Shown: piece after piece, positions 1 through 10,867 of the stretch | Layout of the letters: the number at the start of each line of letters is the position of its first letter | How positions within the stretch are numbered: position 1 is the first letter of the stretch | NCBI GenBank assembly: GCA_022385805.1 | Contig: MU277684.1 | Location: forward strand, 93,333 to 157,332 | Length of the DNA stretch: 64,000 nucleotides | Origin: Pilatotrama ljubarskyi | Taxonomy: Eukaryota; Basidiomycota; Agaricomycetes; Polyporales; Polyporaceae | Direction of reading: 5' to 3' | Notes under the pieces: generated by a model | What the model saw: only the letters and a program-made list of their open reading frames with translations | The model's database searches: none | Told to the model about the DNA's origin: nothing | Made by a program: the position numbers and the translations under genes

Positions 1-13
1 CGTAAATGCTTAC

Positions 14-821
14 AACGTTGCCTACGAGGAACGTCCTCGACGTATCGCCATGGAAGCCGTCCAGGTAGACCGTGATGTCAATATTCACGATGTCTCCGTC
101 CTGCAAGGGCCGCCTATCCGTATCAAGGCATGGTCAGCATATACCATATATCACGCTTGCACAGGTTCAGATAGTAGCTCAACTCGTCAGGAATTCCATG
201 CGTGATGATGTTATTCACGCTCGTGCAGCACGACCTCGGAAAGCCCTTGTATCGCAAGGGGGACGGGTACGCGCCGCAGGCGAGGATGAGCTCGTGCACC
301 GCCGCGTCGATCGCGTCTGTCGTGCGGCCGACCTATCGACATGAGTGACTGCCATTTGGCGCAGAGCAGATATTGGCGGAAATACTCACCTGCGCCAGCT
401 TGCCAGCAAAGCTCAATACCTCGCTAGCGAGGCTTGCAGCTCTCCGTAACCGCTGCAGGTCCTCCGGGTCCGTGATCAGCTTCCTCCTCGTCGTCTGCAT
501 ATCCTCCTCTGCCGTCCTACTTCTCTCCGCATCTCGCTCAGACTCTGGCACATCGCGCACATATGGCGGTGTCGGGATATGCGGCGGTACTCCGCGCGGA
601 ATGATATGTGAAGTGCCCCAGACGAACGGTTCGCTGGGCAGGATCACGTCGTAGTAGCCAAAGCGGACGTCGTGTTCTGAGGGAGCGTCGTGCGAGTCTG
701 ATGTCAGTCGGCGGCGCGCGACTGGAGTGCAGCGAGAGGCGGCGCGAGGAACACGGGATGCTATAGGCGGTGCAATAAGTGTCCTCGGTAAGCGAGAAGT
801 GCAGGGAATGGGAGGTCGCAT
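14..821 (-). CDS. Methionine aminopeptidase type I, mitochondrial-type, 3' end cut off by the window
   Basis: Removes the initiator Met from nascent or imported proteins. Exons read on the minus strand are 821-390, 332-184 and 113-14; another intron starts at 13 and the rest of the gene lies outside the window. The first exon begins with an Arg-rich, acid-poor stretch of about 40 residues, typical of a mitochondrial presequence, followed by the [12 protein letters not shown] segment that precedes the catalytic fold. Exon 2 carries the HGIPDE segment (active-site His). Exon 3 carries [14 protein letters not shown], containing the first two Asp metal ligands. The remaining ligands (His, Glu, Glu) would be downstream and cannot be checked. 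The start at 821 is the first ATG before the presequence. The family is clear; the mitochondrial location is inferred from the N-terminus. The start codon is only 67 bp from a long inverted repeat. Confidence 0.93.
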
Positions 822-887
822 GAGCGCGAGAGCGAAGAGTATGTATGTTCGAAAGAGACGCGCGCGACGCGACGCGACATGCCCGAT

Positions 888-1369
888 TACAGCTGTTGCC
901 GAAATTAATGCTCCGCACCTCCGCGCGCGCCAGTTGGCACAGCTTGACAGAATTGACGCAAATCACCCAAACTGCATGAATAATGGAATATCTCGGCCAC
1001 CACGCATCCGGACGGCCTGAAATTGCATACACGGAGCCTCTGTAGTATGTCGAAGATGTGTATCTAATTTTTACCGGGGTTTGCGAAGGTGACGATGCGG
1101 GACAATGCAGCAAAGATGAGAGGCATCCCAGAGGTCAAATCCTGCCGTCTCACACGAATGTATATACACTATGCAGTCCGCTTTCTTCAGGGGATTCGGT
1201 GTGTGCTATATTGGACCTCTATGTACACTCTGAGGTGTATCAGAACTCGTAGTACCCGTCTACTCGAGGGAAGAGCGATCCACGTCAGGTCGAGGCAATA
1301 GACGCCCGTATCTGCCCGCGCTAGCGCCCAGAGCGTTCGTACACGTCTCTTCGCCAACACCTCCGGACG
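888..1369 (+). repeat. Left arm of a 482-bp inverted repeat
   Basis: This sequence is repeated as its reverse complement at 1603-2084. Aligned by eye over 482 positions, I see only two differences (near 1199 and 1303) and no indels. Identical 64-codon open frames appear on opposite strands of the two arms, but I regard them as by-products rather than genes. The 233-bp spacer (1370-1602) is more AT-rich and shows no gene. I could not see target-site duplications at the outer ends (888 and 2084), so a fold-back transposon is possible but not shown. Confidence 0.95.
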
Positions 1370-1602
1370 CATGCTGATGTGTAACTATGGGACTTTATGG
1401 ACTATGTTATTGGAACTAGGGGTTGGGAAACCTCTGCATTCTGGAAGAGATTCCGAAACAACTCAGGAGGGTTCATCTGGCCACTCCCCAATAGTTGAGC
1501 AGTTGTGAGGGTAGCCCACTTGTCTACTCACAATATGAGTCCTCAGTGACATGTAAATGTATCATATAATCACTTATACATTCCCCTTGACTTTGTAGAA
1601 CA

Positions 1603-2084
1603 CGTCCGGAGGTGTTGGCGAAGAGACGTGTACGAACGCTCTGGGCGCTAGCGCGGGCAGATACGGGCGTCAATTGCCTCGACCTGACGTGGATCGCTCT
1701 TCCCTCGAGTAGACGGGTACTACGAGTTCTGATACACCTCAGAGTGTACATAGAGGTCCAATATAGCACACACTGAATCCCCTGAAGAAAGCGGACTGCA
1801 TAGTGTATATACATTCGTGTGAGACGGCAGGATTTGACCTCTGGGATGCCTCTCATCTTTGCTGCATTGTCCCGCATCGTCACCTTCGCAAACCCCGGTA
1901 AAAATTAGATACACATCTTCGACATACTACAGAGGCTCCGTGTATGCAATTTCAGGCCGTCCGGATGCGTGGTGGCCGAGATATTCCATTATTCATGCAG
2001 TTTGGGTGATTTGCGTCAATTCTGTCAAGCTGTGCCAACTGGCGCGCGCGGAGGTGCGGAGCATTAATTTCGGCAACAGCTGTA
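1603..2084 (-). repeat. Right arm of the 482-bp inverted repeat
   Basis: Reverse complement of 888-1369, about 99.6% identical. Its outer end lies about 40 bp before the first recognisable codons of the decayed thioesterase gene at 2125 onward. The element therefore separates that gene from the divergently oriented methionine aminopeptidase. Confidence 0.95.
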
Positions 2085-2124
2085 CTCACTCATTCTCTCA
2101 CTGCGCGCGAGTGGAGGAGTACAA

Positions 2125-3720
2125 TTGCTCATCAGCTGCACTGTTCTCGTATTGGGACACTTCCATATCCACCCTGCGTCGAAGGTGAAGGAGAACCAAG
2201 TACCAGTGATCAAAGCGTCTTGTAACCCTAACCCATACCGCGACATCATGCTCCCGTTCGCGTTGAACCGCTGCTTGACAACGTTGAACTACACGAACGC
2301 GTCGGGCGGGATCCGCACGGGCCTCCTCAGGGAGCACCTCGATTCGCCCGCGGGCAGCATCACCTACAAGCACATGCTGGTCCCGACGTGAGCGCGCTCC
2401 CGAAGAACTCGGGGAAAGTTTTACATGGTCGCTGCATCTGCAGCTAGCTAGCGGCCGTCCGCGTGGTGGTGGTTGGTGGCATGCCACTCAAGAGGCCTTC
2501 CCCTAGATCAGGCTGGACATGCTTGCACCGCTGTACCAGGTCCATGACTTAGTGGCCAAGGAATTCACACTGGCAGGCAGGAGCTCTCTTGAGGTCGCTG
2601 TGCGCATGGAGCCGTAAGAGAAGGACGGCGAGAAGGAGACTATCATGCTCGGTAGGGAGAGAGTCTGTGATCGCAGCCGGCTGTCCAACGCACTCACATA
2701 CTCTTTCAGGTTGCTTCTGCAATCACCGGTCTGCAGGGATGCAAGGACGCATGACTCTGGCCTTGCTAACCCCCTCAGCCTGGGGATCACATAGGTTACA
2801 CGATCGGCGAAGGCTATCCCGACCTTTATCGGCGCCTGTGCCATCCGCTCATCTTGCTTCAGTGCACAAGAAAAAGTGCCGTTCGCGAGCCATTCAAGTC
2901 CGGACTCTGGACCGCGTGTCGACGACGTCGTCTGAAGCGGAGGCACTGCATTTGCTCCACCTCAACTACGGACCAGACGAGCAACGCAGCCTCTCCTGGC
3001 GGCGACCATGAGCGGGTGCGGATGAGCGACACTCGCCTCGGAAACACATTCATTATGTTCCCGCAAGAACGCGAGTGAGCGTGCATCCGTACCCATGTTC
3101 TCGTGCGCTGAAGGCGTTCTGACCCTGGAACATTGCAGGGTACATGGGAAAATCTTTGGTGTTACGTCTCACAGTGCGCTTCACGCTCTTGTCTATGTCC
3201 CCTGAGCGTCGCTCGCCGTAGACTACCTCATGCGACTTGAATACGAGCTTGGCTTCGCAAACGCGTCCCTCTTCACGCATGATCCTATCACATTCCTCTG
3301 TCTCAATGGCATTTCCTTCGCGCGTCCGGCGCCCTATCGGATCTGTCTTCCGGCTAGCGTCGTACATGGTCTACTCGTCGTCCTCAGAAAGCTACCCTAC
3401 CTCGCGGTAAGTCTTCTAGCTTCACTCGTGTGAGGGCTCGAACCCTGAAAACTGATATTCGGGACAGCATGTGTCGACACGCGCCGATGTCGTCAAACTC
3501 GAGACAGGCACCGAGCTGCGGACGGATGACTTCCGCTTCATTTGGTGCAGGGACCCACCGCTCTTCCGCATGGTCGCTCCCAAGACCCACGGCGGTGAGT
3601 CTTCGTGACTACGACCAGGGGACGATCAGGGACTCATCGGGTCCCCAGACAGGCGATGCAACGATGGGCTCCGAGATCCGGAAGCCGCGCATGCGGCCCA
3701 GACTCGTTTCGCGTGCCATT
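2125..3720 (+). pseudogene. Decayed ACOT9-like acyl-CoA thioesterase (double hotdog)
   Basis: Remains of a mitochondrial-type acyl-CoA thioesterase can be followed in order. 2241-2391: YRDIMLPF and SGGIRTG..EHLDS.AGSI.YKHML, the first hotdog. 2513-2650: GRSSLEVAVRMEP then an in-frame TAA, then EKDGEKETIML. 2733-2775: VCRDARTH. 3020-3076: DTRLGNTFIMFPQER. 3133-3161: VHGKIFG. 3224-3330: YLMRLEYELGF and the SFARP segment of the second hotdog. A one-base shift near 3330 is needed to continue into PIGSVFRLASYMVYSSSSESYPT (quoted in part). 3470-3597: DDFRFIWCRDPPLFRMVAPKTHG. Introns with normal borders are still visible between these blocks. The stop, the frame shift and the missing 5' part next to the inverted repeat point to a dead gene. 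The family call rests on my recollection of the ACOT9 signature blocks. Confidence 0.72.
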
Positions 3721-4596
3721 GCCTGACGTTCGGCGGTATGCGACCTGGCTGTCTGGGACGGGGATACTGCGATCGGTAGATCCCACCACAATATCACCCC
3801 CGCACTCTATCAGATGTCGGTCAGATGAGGACTTTACGCCAACAATGCCTCACCGTCACCAGACCGCGGACGCTCAGAGCGACCTCATCTGGCGTCTGTG
3901 GGCACAGCAAGGTACCTATGGTAGCCGTCTTTGTCTTGGTATAGGGGACCGTGATGACTGTACATGGGTCGGAAGACCCTCGAAGCCGTCCGCTACAGGT
4001 AGTTTGCACTTGGGGGCACGGATGCAGAGCGAGAGCGTGCGAGGCTTGCCTCATGCTGTCGACAGCAGATCCAGAGATATCCTCGATAGGACACTGAATT
4101 GGACTCGATGCGTTGAGAAGAATTGGAAGAGATGGCGGCATGCGGGCATGCGGTCCCTCGATCCGAGGGCGATGGCAAAGCGAAGCCGCTGGTGCAGCGC
4201 ATAAGTGAGTATCTTTCTCTGGTTGTTGAACATCAAGTGCCCACCCCAAGGCCCATGCGAACGTTGGGAATGAGAACCGGGAGTGCTGCAAGCAGGAGCG
4301 AGAATCTGTCCGATATGCAGCCGCAGCCGCGCGGCGGACGCGCACCTGGTCCATTATGGGCGCTTACAACAAATCCAAGGGAGCGCGCGTGCACATACTC
4401 ACACCGTCCGCTTCTGATCCTGCGGGTTCGAACTCCGGTTAACGTCTTGCCTCGCGGTCGACGTCTCGACGCTGACGCTGCACTTCTGCGCATGCGTGAT
4501 CGTCGACCAGGGAAGACGAGTGGGATACGTTACGCGTTACATATCACTCTCCAGGTTGTGCCCCGCCTTAAGTACCGCTGCACCGATCCCCCAGCC
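3721..4596. other. Intergenic, no gene recognised
   Basis: About 0.9 kb between the decayed thioesterase and the coiled-coil protein gene. Open frames exist on both strands but none has recognisable motifs or convincing splice signals. A T-arm-like string near 4425-4440 was considered and rejected as a tRNA. Confidence 0.5.
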
Positions 4597-5751
4597 ATGG
4601 TCAACGTCATCTTCTCCCTCAAAGCCCTCCTTCATCGTCTCTGGAGGCCTCCAATGGCAGACAACAGCACCTTGAGAGCCCTCATTCACTTCGCCACTCA
4701 CGCTCCCAATGATCTCCACCTCCCCAGGGACCCGAAGCCCATCGACGTGGTGGATTTCGAGCGCATGTTCGTCGAGGCTTGCCGACGCGACGTCATAGAC
4801 CGCCATCGGGACATCCTCACCCAGTGTGCCGTCCGCAGTGTCAGGCTCTATAAGCACCAGCGCGGCGTCGAGCACGAATACATCGTTGTCGACGTCGTTG
4901 TCCCCGCGGTCGACGACACGCCCGAGCGCTTCATTGGTTCACTTAAATGTGAACGCACTGTTGCGCCAGAGCACAGCAGGACCACCAACCACAGCGGGGC
5001 TTTCTCCCCCGCCTCCTCCTCATCTGGCCTCGCTATCCCCGCTGTCGATCAATTTTTCGTATGGGATCCACCCATGGAAACGAGGATTCCGGCGGATCAC
5101 AGACTTGCCTATACGCACGACTTCCCGCCCGCCCAAAGGCCCCCCCTCGCACGCCTTATCGCTGCCGCGTCCGCCCTCCACGATGAGGCTCCCAACTACG
5201 TCGTCACAACACACCAGTGCTACTGGTACGCGAACGTCCTCTTTCGCATCCTCGTTCGCGAAGCTTCCGACCAGGTCCCCCTCCAACCTGGCGTGTCGTT
5301 CACCGAGGGCGACACAACCCGGGCCCCCGACGTTCCCCCGAAGACGGTGAACGCAGGGACGTTCATATCCGTCTTCAAGTTCGTCACGAAGCGGACCATC
5401 CAGCAGGCCATCAATGCGGTCGACGCTAAAGTCGAGGCCAAACAAGTGCACGTCGAGGCCCAACTTGAGGAAGTGCGGGCGCAGCTCCTGGACTTGCAGC
5501 GAAAGGCCGAGGAGAACCAGAGGAACATACAGCAGCTCGAGGTAGAGCGGACGGCCAAGGAAGAGGCACAGAGGCAGGTCGAAGCGGAGCGGGCGGCCAA
5601 GGAAGAGGCACATAGGCAGGTCGAAGCGGAGCGGGTGGCCAAGGAAGAGGCACAGAGGCAGGTCGAAGCGGAGCGGGCGACCAGGATAGAGCAGGCGGCC
5701 AGGATCGCGGCCCTCGAGAGGCAGCTCGAGTCGCTATCGCCCGCGTCTTAG
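4597..5751 (+). CDS. Hypothetical protein with C-terminal coiled-coil repeats
   Basis: Single-exon model of 384 residues starting at the ATG at 4597. The open frame extends further upstream, but that part has biased, motif-free composition. The N-terminal half begins MVNVIFSLKALLHRLWRPP and continues with a globular-looking segment (LIHFATHAPNDLHLPRDPKP, then DVVDFERMFVEACRRDVIDRH). To my knowledge this resembles an uncharacterised family common in Agaricomycetes, without an assigned function. The C-terminal 100 residues form a charged coiled coil (KVEAKQVHVEAQLEEVRAQL...), ending in three copies of a 14-residue KEEAQRQVEAER unit. No signal peptide or membrane segment is obvious. A role as a scaffold or oligomerising protein is inference only. 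Confidence 0.7.
   Translation: MVNVIFSLKALLHRLWRPPMADNSTLRALIHFATHAPNDLHLPRDPKPIDVVDFERMFVEACRRDVIDRHRDILTQCAVRSVRLYKHQRGVEHEYIVVDVVVPAVDDTPERFIGSLKCERTVAPEHSRTTNHSGAFSPASSSSGLAIPAVDQFFVWDPPMETRIPADHRLAYTHDFPPAQRPPLARLIAAASALHDEAPNYVVTTHQCYWYANVLFRILVREASDQVPLQPGVSFTEGDTTRAPDVPPKTVNAGTFISVFKFVTKRTIQQAINAVDAKVEAKQVHVEAQLEEVRAQLLDLQRKAEENQRNIQQLEVERTAKEEAQRQVEAERAAKEEAHRQVEAERVAKEEAQRQVEAERATRIEQAARIAALERQLESLSPAS
5551..5676 (+). repeat. 42-bp in-frame minisatellite (3 copies)
   Basis: Three adjacent 42-bp units starting at 5551, 5593 and 5635, differing at a few positions, encode the 14-residue coiled-coil unit (A/V/T)AKEEAQRQVEAER. A fourth, decayed unit follows. Copy number would change protein length in steps of exactly two heptads without breaking the frame. 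Confidence 0.85.
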
Positions 5752-6521
5752 TGCATGTGCTCGTCGCTCGAAATCTCAGTTCTCTCTCCTTCGCCGCGAT
5801 CGTGTTCATGTTTGGAATGCTCTCATGTATGTCTACGTTGCTCTCTTATGTTCTTGTTACATGTCCGTCGCTAGCGTGCATCTCATACGTACGTCTATGT
5901 TGCTCTGTTGTTCTTGTATTATACATGTCCGTCGCTATGCATCTCGTATTATGACCCCGCAATAAGTTGTGTTCACCGCAGGCTACTAGATTGGAGACTC
6001 GTGCAGCGGCCAGCGGCCAGCCGCCGATGGACAAATAGCTTGCCCGCGCGCGCACACAATGTACCTACAACTGAGTTCGGTGTATATATAGTCGCACACG
6101 GCTACAGCTGGGCTACACTTCATGAAGTACAGTATTGATGCCATTTCATCATATAGTTGCCGACGCTGCGTGGCCAAAGTATCCACTGGCAGGTTGGACA
6201 TGGCGTAGCACAAGTCGAACCCGCGTCCTGTTCGCTGTCGCACCCCGGCCGATGGCTACGCGACCCGGCGGGGAGTTGTGGCACACATACTTACTAGCCA
6301 TTGAACGCCACTTTGCGTCGCACATCAATTCGACGTGAAAAACGGCAGACGGTGCACTTCGTACCAGAAGACGACATGACTCTCAGCCACTCGGCATCGA
6401 GCCCATCCCGCCGAGCAGTACTTTATACACGGAAACAGAAGCTAGCGATACACGGAGCTCAACCGACACAAACGCGAAACAGAGAAGAACAGAAGAATCA
6501 GAAAACATTCCCCCGTGCTCC
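5752..6521. other. Convergent intergenic region with a degenerate tandem repeat
   Basis: Between the 3' ends of the coiled-coil gene (plus) and TAF4 (minus). At 5822-5944 a unit of about 61 bp is present twice, imperfectly; both copies contain the block acatgtccgtcgcta. Nothing else is recognisable. Confidence 0.6.
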
Positions 6522-8122
6522 TCAAGTCCAACCCCGCGCCGCCCCGCGTCCTCCCCCATGTCCCTTCTCATTCTCAATCACGAATATCGCATCGCGCAAC
6601 GTGACCGCCAACCGCCCATCGTCCTCCTTCTGCTGTTGCTGTTGCTGCGCGCCCGGCTTCGATGACTGGTACGGCCTCGCCCATCCCCCACTCGCCGACG
6701 CGCTCGCCGCAGGAGCGGTTGTTGTCGCCGGGGTGCTCGCGCGCGACGTCGTGGGCTGCGTGGCCGACTTCGCCTTTGCGGGCGTGGCGCTCCCGTTCGC
6801 CGTGCTCGCCGACGTCATCCACGCGTACTTGCTCGTGCCCAGCCCGGCCGCCTGCTTCGCGACCGCGTTCGACATCTTTTTCCGCAGGTCCTCGGGCATG
6901 TTCCGCGCGGTCACCCCTGGGCCCTCTTTCTTCTTTTTCTTCTTGGGCCCGCCCTCGTCCTCCGTACCCGCGCTGTCCGCGGTGCCCCCCGTCGTCGCAG
7001 CCGCGAGGGCGGCGGACTGTGCGGCGGCGGCAGCCTCGAGGCGCTCCTTGCGCTCACGGCGAATGCGCATCTCCTCCTCGCGCTCGACACGCTCGATGAC
7101 CGCAAGCTGCTTCGCGACGTCCGCACGGAGGGCGACGGACCACATCGGGCGGCCGTCCTCGTACGTGCTCGGGGGGCGGTCGAACTGCGCGTCCGCGCGG
7201 TGCTGCGCGGCGGCGATCATCGCGGTGAGGAGGTCCTGGAGGCGTGTGCGTAGCGCGAGCGCGACGTAATTGACCGCGTCCTCGGGGATCTTGGGCACCT
7301 TGTGCTGCGTGCCGATGTTGCGCATCGTCTGCCCGAGGATGCGCGTGTCGAAGTTGGGCTTGGCGGGCTGTTTTCGGGAGCGGTCTTCGTACGGCCGGTA
7401 GGAGTAGTAGTTGTCGTTGCTCCGCTGGAGGGTCTCTTCCTCCGCCTGAGCGACTTATGAGCGGCCAGCAACAAACGTAAGGCTGTATAACGTACCCTGA
7501 GGTCGACCCCCGCACTGCCCAGAGCGTCATTCAACGTCGCGACGTCTGTCGTATCCATGGCAGACGTCTGCTGGGTTTGCGCTGGCTGAGCGGCGGGCCT
7601 GGGCGCCGTGGGTATTGTGGCGATCGTTGGCTGCTGCTGCACCTGCGCTTGCTGCATCTGCGGCTGCGTCTGAGTTTGAGTCTGTGTCTGTGTCTGTGTC
7701 GGCTGAGTGGCCTGCGCTTGGTGAGTCTGCTGGGCGTATTGGGGGTAATGGCTGTAGCCCGTCTGCGCGTAGTGGCTGTATTGATAATGGGAGTAGGGCG
7801 TCGTTCTGAACGGGACGAGACAATCAATGAAACAAACGGCATTCAAGTGCACGGGCATTTACGTCGGATGTGTTGTATGCGCGGCGTGAACTGCATGCGT
7901 TTGGTGCGGTTGTTGGTGAGTTGTATGTTGGGCGTGCTGAGCATGTTGTGTGTGCTGCGACTGCTGTTGCAGCGCGGGGTCGATAGGGATCGCTGAGACA
8001 GCGTCAGTGGTCAGTGTGCCACGAGCAGGCTATAACAAAGCAGCCTGCTTACGGGTTGTCTGGGGCCATTGGGCAGCCGAGAAGGTCGAGGTAGTTGGCT
8101 GCTGGTTATCCTCGCTCTTCAT
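6522..8122 (-). CDS. TAF4: TFIID subunit TAF4-like
   Basis: Subunit of the general transcription factor TFIID. Four exons on the minus strand: 8122-8053, 7992-7863, 7805-7496 and 7445-6522, giving 477 residues. The N-terminal half is low complexity: Gln/His-rich, then Tyr-His repeats (YSHYQYSHYAQ), then a Thr-Gln run. The conserved C-terminal TAF4 region starts at VATLNDALGSAGVDLRAEEE and continues through RILGQTMRNIGTQHKVPKIP and DAVNYVALALRTRLQDLLTA to the basic helix EREEEMRIRRERKERLEAAA. A six-Lys run and an Ala/Thr/Ser-rich linker follow, and the protein ends with DGRLAVTLRDAIFVIENEK. Introns keep frame exactly. An upstream in-frame ATG at 8227 would add 35 residues; I preferred 8122. 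The gene shares a short upstream region with the nucleoporin gene in the opposite direction. Confidence 0.9.
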
Positions 8123-8540
8123 GGCGCCAGTCGAACTTGTGATAGAGTCGGGCACAGGAAGTCCGTGTTGGTTGGGGCGCGTAGAGCCTTGACAGCACGA
8201 CGATAGCGAGGTGGATGTTGACAGCAAAGCAGTTCCTCCAGAGAGCGTAGGCTCAGATCAGCTCGAGACTGTTAAGAGGGCGGGTAGAAGAGTGCGGGGA
8301 GAGGGCAGAGAGCAGCAGTTGAGCTTGAGCTTGAAGTCGCAGGAGAGATTCGACGCACGCACTCGGTAAACGCCCACGCACGCGGAGGTGGGGGTGTCCC
8401 GGGGTCCACCTTGCTCTCGATCGGGGACAAGAGACCCCGACGACTCTGTTCGATCGCGGCTCGGCGTCCTAAACGACTCAGCTCGACTCCCCAATCCTCC
8501 GAGCTTGTCGCTGCGGCGTCGTTCTCGCCTCTCTTGCATT
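8123..8540. promoter_or_regulatory. Divergent promoter region of TAF4 and the FG nucleoporin
   Basis: 418 bp between the two start codons of head-to-head genes, so both promoters must lie here or overlap the first exons. I see no clear TATA box. Confidence 0.6.
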
Positions 8541-10867
8541 ATGGTACGTGTGTATCTTGCACCTGGCGTTGCTGTGATGCTGAGGATATGCAGGTTGTGT
8601 GTCAATACTTTCTGCGAGGCCAGTGCAGATTCGGGAACAACTGCAGGAACGAGCACCCGCGCGACGGCCAGAAACAAGACGGCTTCGGCAGTGCGTCCCT
8701 CTCTTCCTGCTCTATTGTCTCTAGCCACAACTCTCGCGGTCTTGTTTTGACATCTCCTCTACAGACCAGTCATGGAGCGCCTCCCCCGCTGCACCGTCCT
8801 CTTCCGCACCTGCTACCTCAAACGCTTCCTCCCTCTTCACGTTCGCACCTCTCCCTCCTCTCTGCTCCTGGTCAACATCTGATTCGCTCCTCCCCATATT
8901 TCCAACATGACCGAATCGACCGAACGCTATAATCCACCTAGTCTCGAGACGCTCAACCGTGACTTCGAACAAGACAGGCCCCTGTGGCCTCTCTCCTCGT
9001 TCGCCCCCGCAAAGCTCCAGCCTACACTCATCGCCGGTCTTGATGAGTCCCCAGAGGAGCTCCGTGTCAAGGCCGCAGAGGCGGCCAAGAACGGAACCAT
9101 CCAAGAATACGTACGTCTTTGTCTCTCACCGCTCTCGTCCACCTCCCGATCCCAATCCTACCCCGCGCCGTCCAGTTGAAGTACGAGGCAGACAAGATCG
9201 CCGCGGCACAGTCCACCTATACAAACGCCCGCTCCAACATGCAAGCCCTCCACGCCCACGCCGTCCGAAACTACGAAGCAGCAGCAGCTGGCGGGACCCC
9301 CACACCTTTCGGGACCACCCCTCCCGGAGGATCCGCGTTCGGTACGGGGGCCACCACCTCCGCTTTTGGCGCGCCGGCATCAACGTCGGCATTTGGAAAG
9401 CCTTCAGGATTCGGCGCGTTCGCCGGGGCGGCGGGCTCGACTCCTTCCGCCTTCGGTACGCCAGCTGTTGGTAGCAGCACTTCGTCGGCATTCGGACAGT
9501 CGTCCTTTGCTCAACCCGCGTTTGGCCAGTCGGCGTTCGGCAAGCCTGCTGGTGGGTCAGCATTTGGTGGCGCCTCTGCCTTTGGGCAATCTGCAGGTGG
9601 TACTACTACCTCTGCGTGTGGCTCGCCGGCTCAGGGCGGTGCTACCTCAGCCTTCGGTACCCCTGCACAGGGTGCTGTGACTTCAGCCTTTGGAACACCG
9701 GCGCAAGGGAGCGCGGCGTCGGCGTTCGGCGCGCCAGCTCAGGGCGCAACGACCTCCACGTTCGGTCAGCCTGCTCAGGGGACAACAACCTCAGCCTTCG
9801 GTCAGCCAGCGTCCACATCCGCGTTCGGGCAAAGTGCCTTTGGCAAACCAGCGGCAGGGACATCCGCATTCGGCACTCCAGCGTCGGGGACAACGACATC
9901 CGCGTTCGGCCAACCGTCACAGCACACGTCTGCGTTCGGACAACCCGCTCAGGGCACTACCACGTCTGCGTTCGGGAAACCCGCCCAGGCCACGGGGACG
10001 ACCGGCTCGGCCTTTGGTGCCCCGCAGACGACCTCGGTGTTCGGCCAGACCGCGTTCGGGAAGCCAGCGGCGGGCTCTGCTTTCGGTACTACACCATCGA
10101 CCAGCGGGAGCGGCGGCGCGTTCTCTGCATTCGCCAACCCCTCCAGTTCGAACACTGGCGCAAGTGGTCCCAGCGCGAGCACAAGCGGGGGCGGGGCGTT
10201 CTCCGCGTTCGCAGGCGGGCAGCCGTCAGCGTTTGGGCTCGCTGCGGTTGCCAAGGCGCCTGGGGGGTCGGTCTTTGGCCAGTCCGCTTTTGGCGGCGGT
10301 ACGGCGAGCAACGCGGCGCCTTCGCCTGCCCCTGCGCAGTCTGCGTTCGGTTCGCCATCTGCGTTCGGCGCCGCGGCATCCACTGGGTCAGCGTTTGGGG
10401 CGCCTGCATCGTCTGGGTCCGCTTTCGGTGCCCCTGTATCGACCGGGTCAGCGTTCGGTACTACTGCATCGACCGGGTCTGCGTTCGGTGCTCCCGCGAC
10501 GACCGGGTCCGCATTCGGCACTTCAACACCAGCCAGCCAGCCCCCCTCCTCCGTCTTCAACTCCCTCACTAACCAAACCTCATCCGCATTCACCCCCTCC
10601 TCCACCGCCCCCTCCTCCTTCTTTGGCCAACCCGCCCCCGCGCACTCCGCCACCCCAGGTCAGAAAGAAAAGTCCGGCAAGCCGGACTTCGCGGCGGCAA
10701 GGAAACGGGCGCTGTACAAGCCGGGCGCGACGGTGTACGACGAGCTGCTGCCGCCGAACTACATCGAGCTGTTGCCGAAGGGGGCGTTGGAGGCATTCAA
10801 GCAGGAGGGGGACGCGTTTGAGTGGGGGAACATTCCGGAGTGGATCCCGCCGAAGGAGTTGAGGTAG
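8541..10867 (+). CDS. NUP42: FG-repeat nucleoporin with CCCH zinc finger (NUP42/AMO1 type)
   Basis: Component of the cytoplasmic side of the nuclear pore involved in mRNA export. Model: ATG alone at 8541-8543, then 8594-8690, 8765-8840 (or to 8870), 8942-9110 and 9176-10867; about 678 residues. The first exon holds only the start codon. The second gives a CCCH finger (CQYFLRGQCRFGNNCRNEH), as in yeast Nup42 and human NUPL2. A family segment follows: RPLWPLSSFAPAK, GLDESPEELR, then YLKYEADKIAAAQSTYTNAR. The large last exon is a natively unfolded FG region with dozens of SAFG and FG dipeptides in GTPA/PAQGTTTSAFG-type units, and ends with a conserved C-terminal block (LLPKGALEAFKQEGDAFEWG). The 5' splice site of the third intron is uncertain; both options keep frame. 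Confidence 0.9.
9260..10560 (+). repeat. Degenerate minisatellite encoding the FG repeats
   Basis: Imperfect 30-45 bp units containing the block tctgcgttcgg or tcagccttcgg recur throughout this interval of the nucleoporin gene. They create alternative long open frames in all three plus-strand phases, which should not be annotated as genes. Confidence 0.8.

Noticed and set aside
1058..1914. Identical 64-codon open frames on opposite strands
   Set aside because: They are produced by the inverted repeat itself; no motif, start context or introns support a gene.
4395..4450. Possible tRNA suggested by a GGTTCGAACTCC-like T loop
   Set aside because: The T-stem does not pair and no acceptor, D or anticodon arms could be drawn around it.
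6301..7269. 322-codon plus-strand frame opposite TAF4
   Set aside because: Antisense shadow of TAF4 coding sequence with no motifs.
9366..10862. Long Arg- and Ser-rich or Ala-rich open frames overlapping the FG nucleoporin
   Set aside because: Shadow frames of the GC-rich FG repeat; the frame ending at 10867 has the family motifs.
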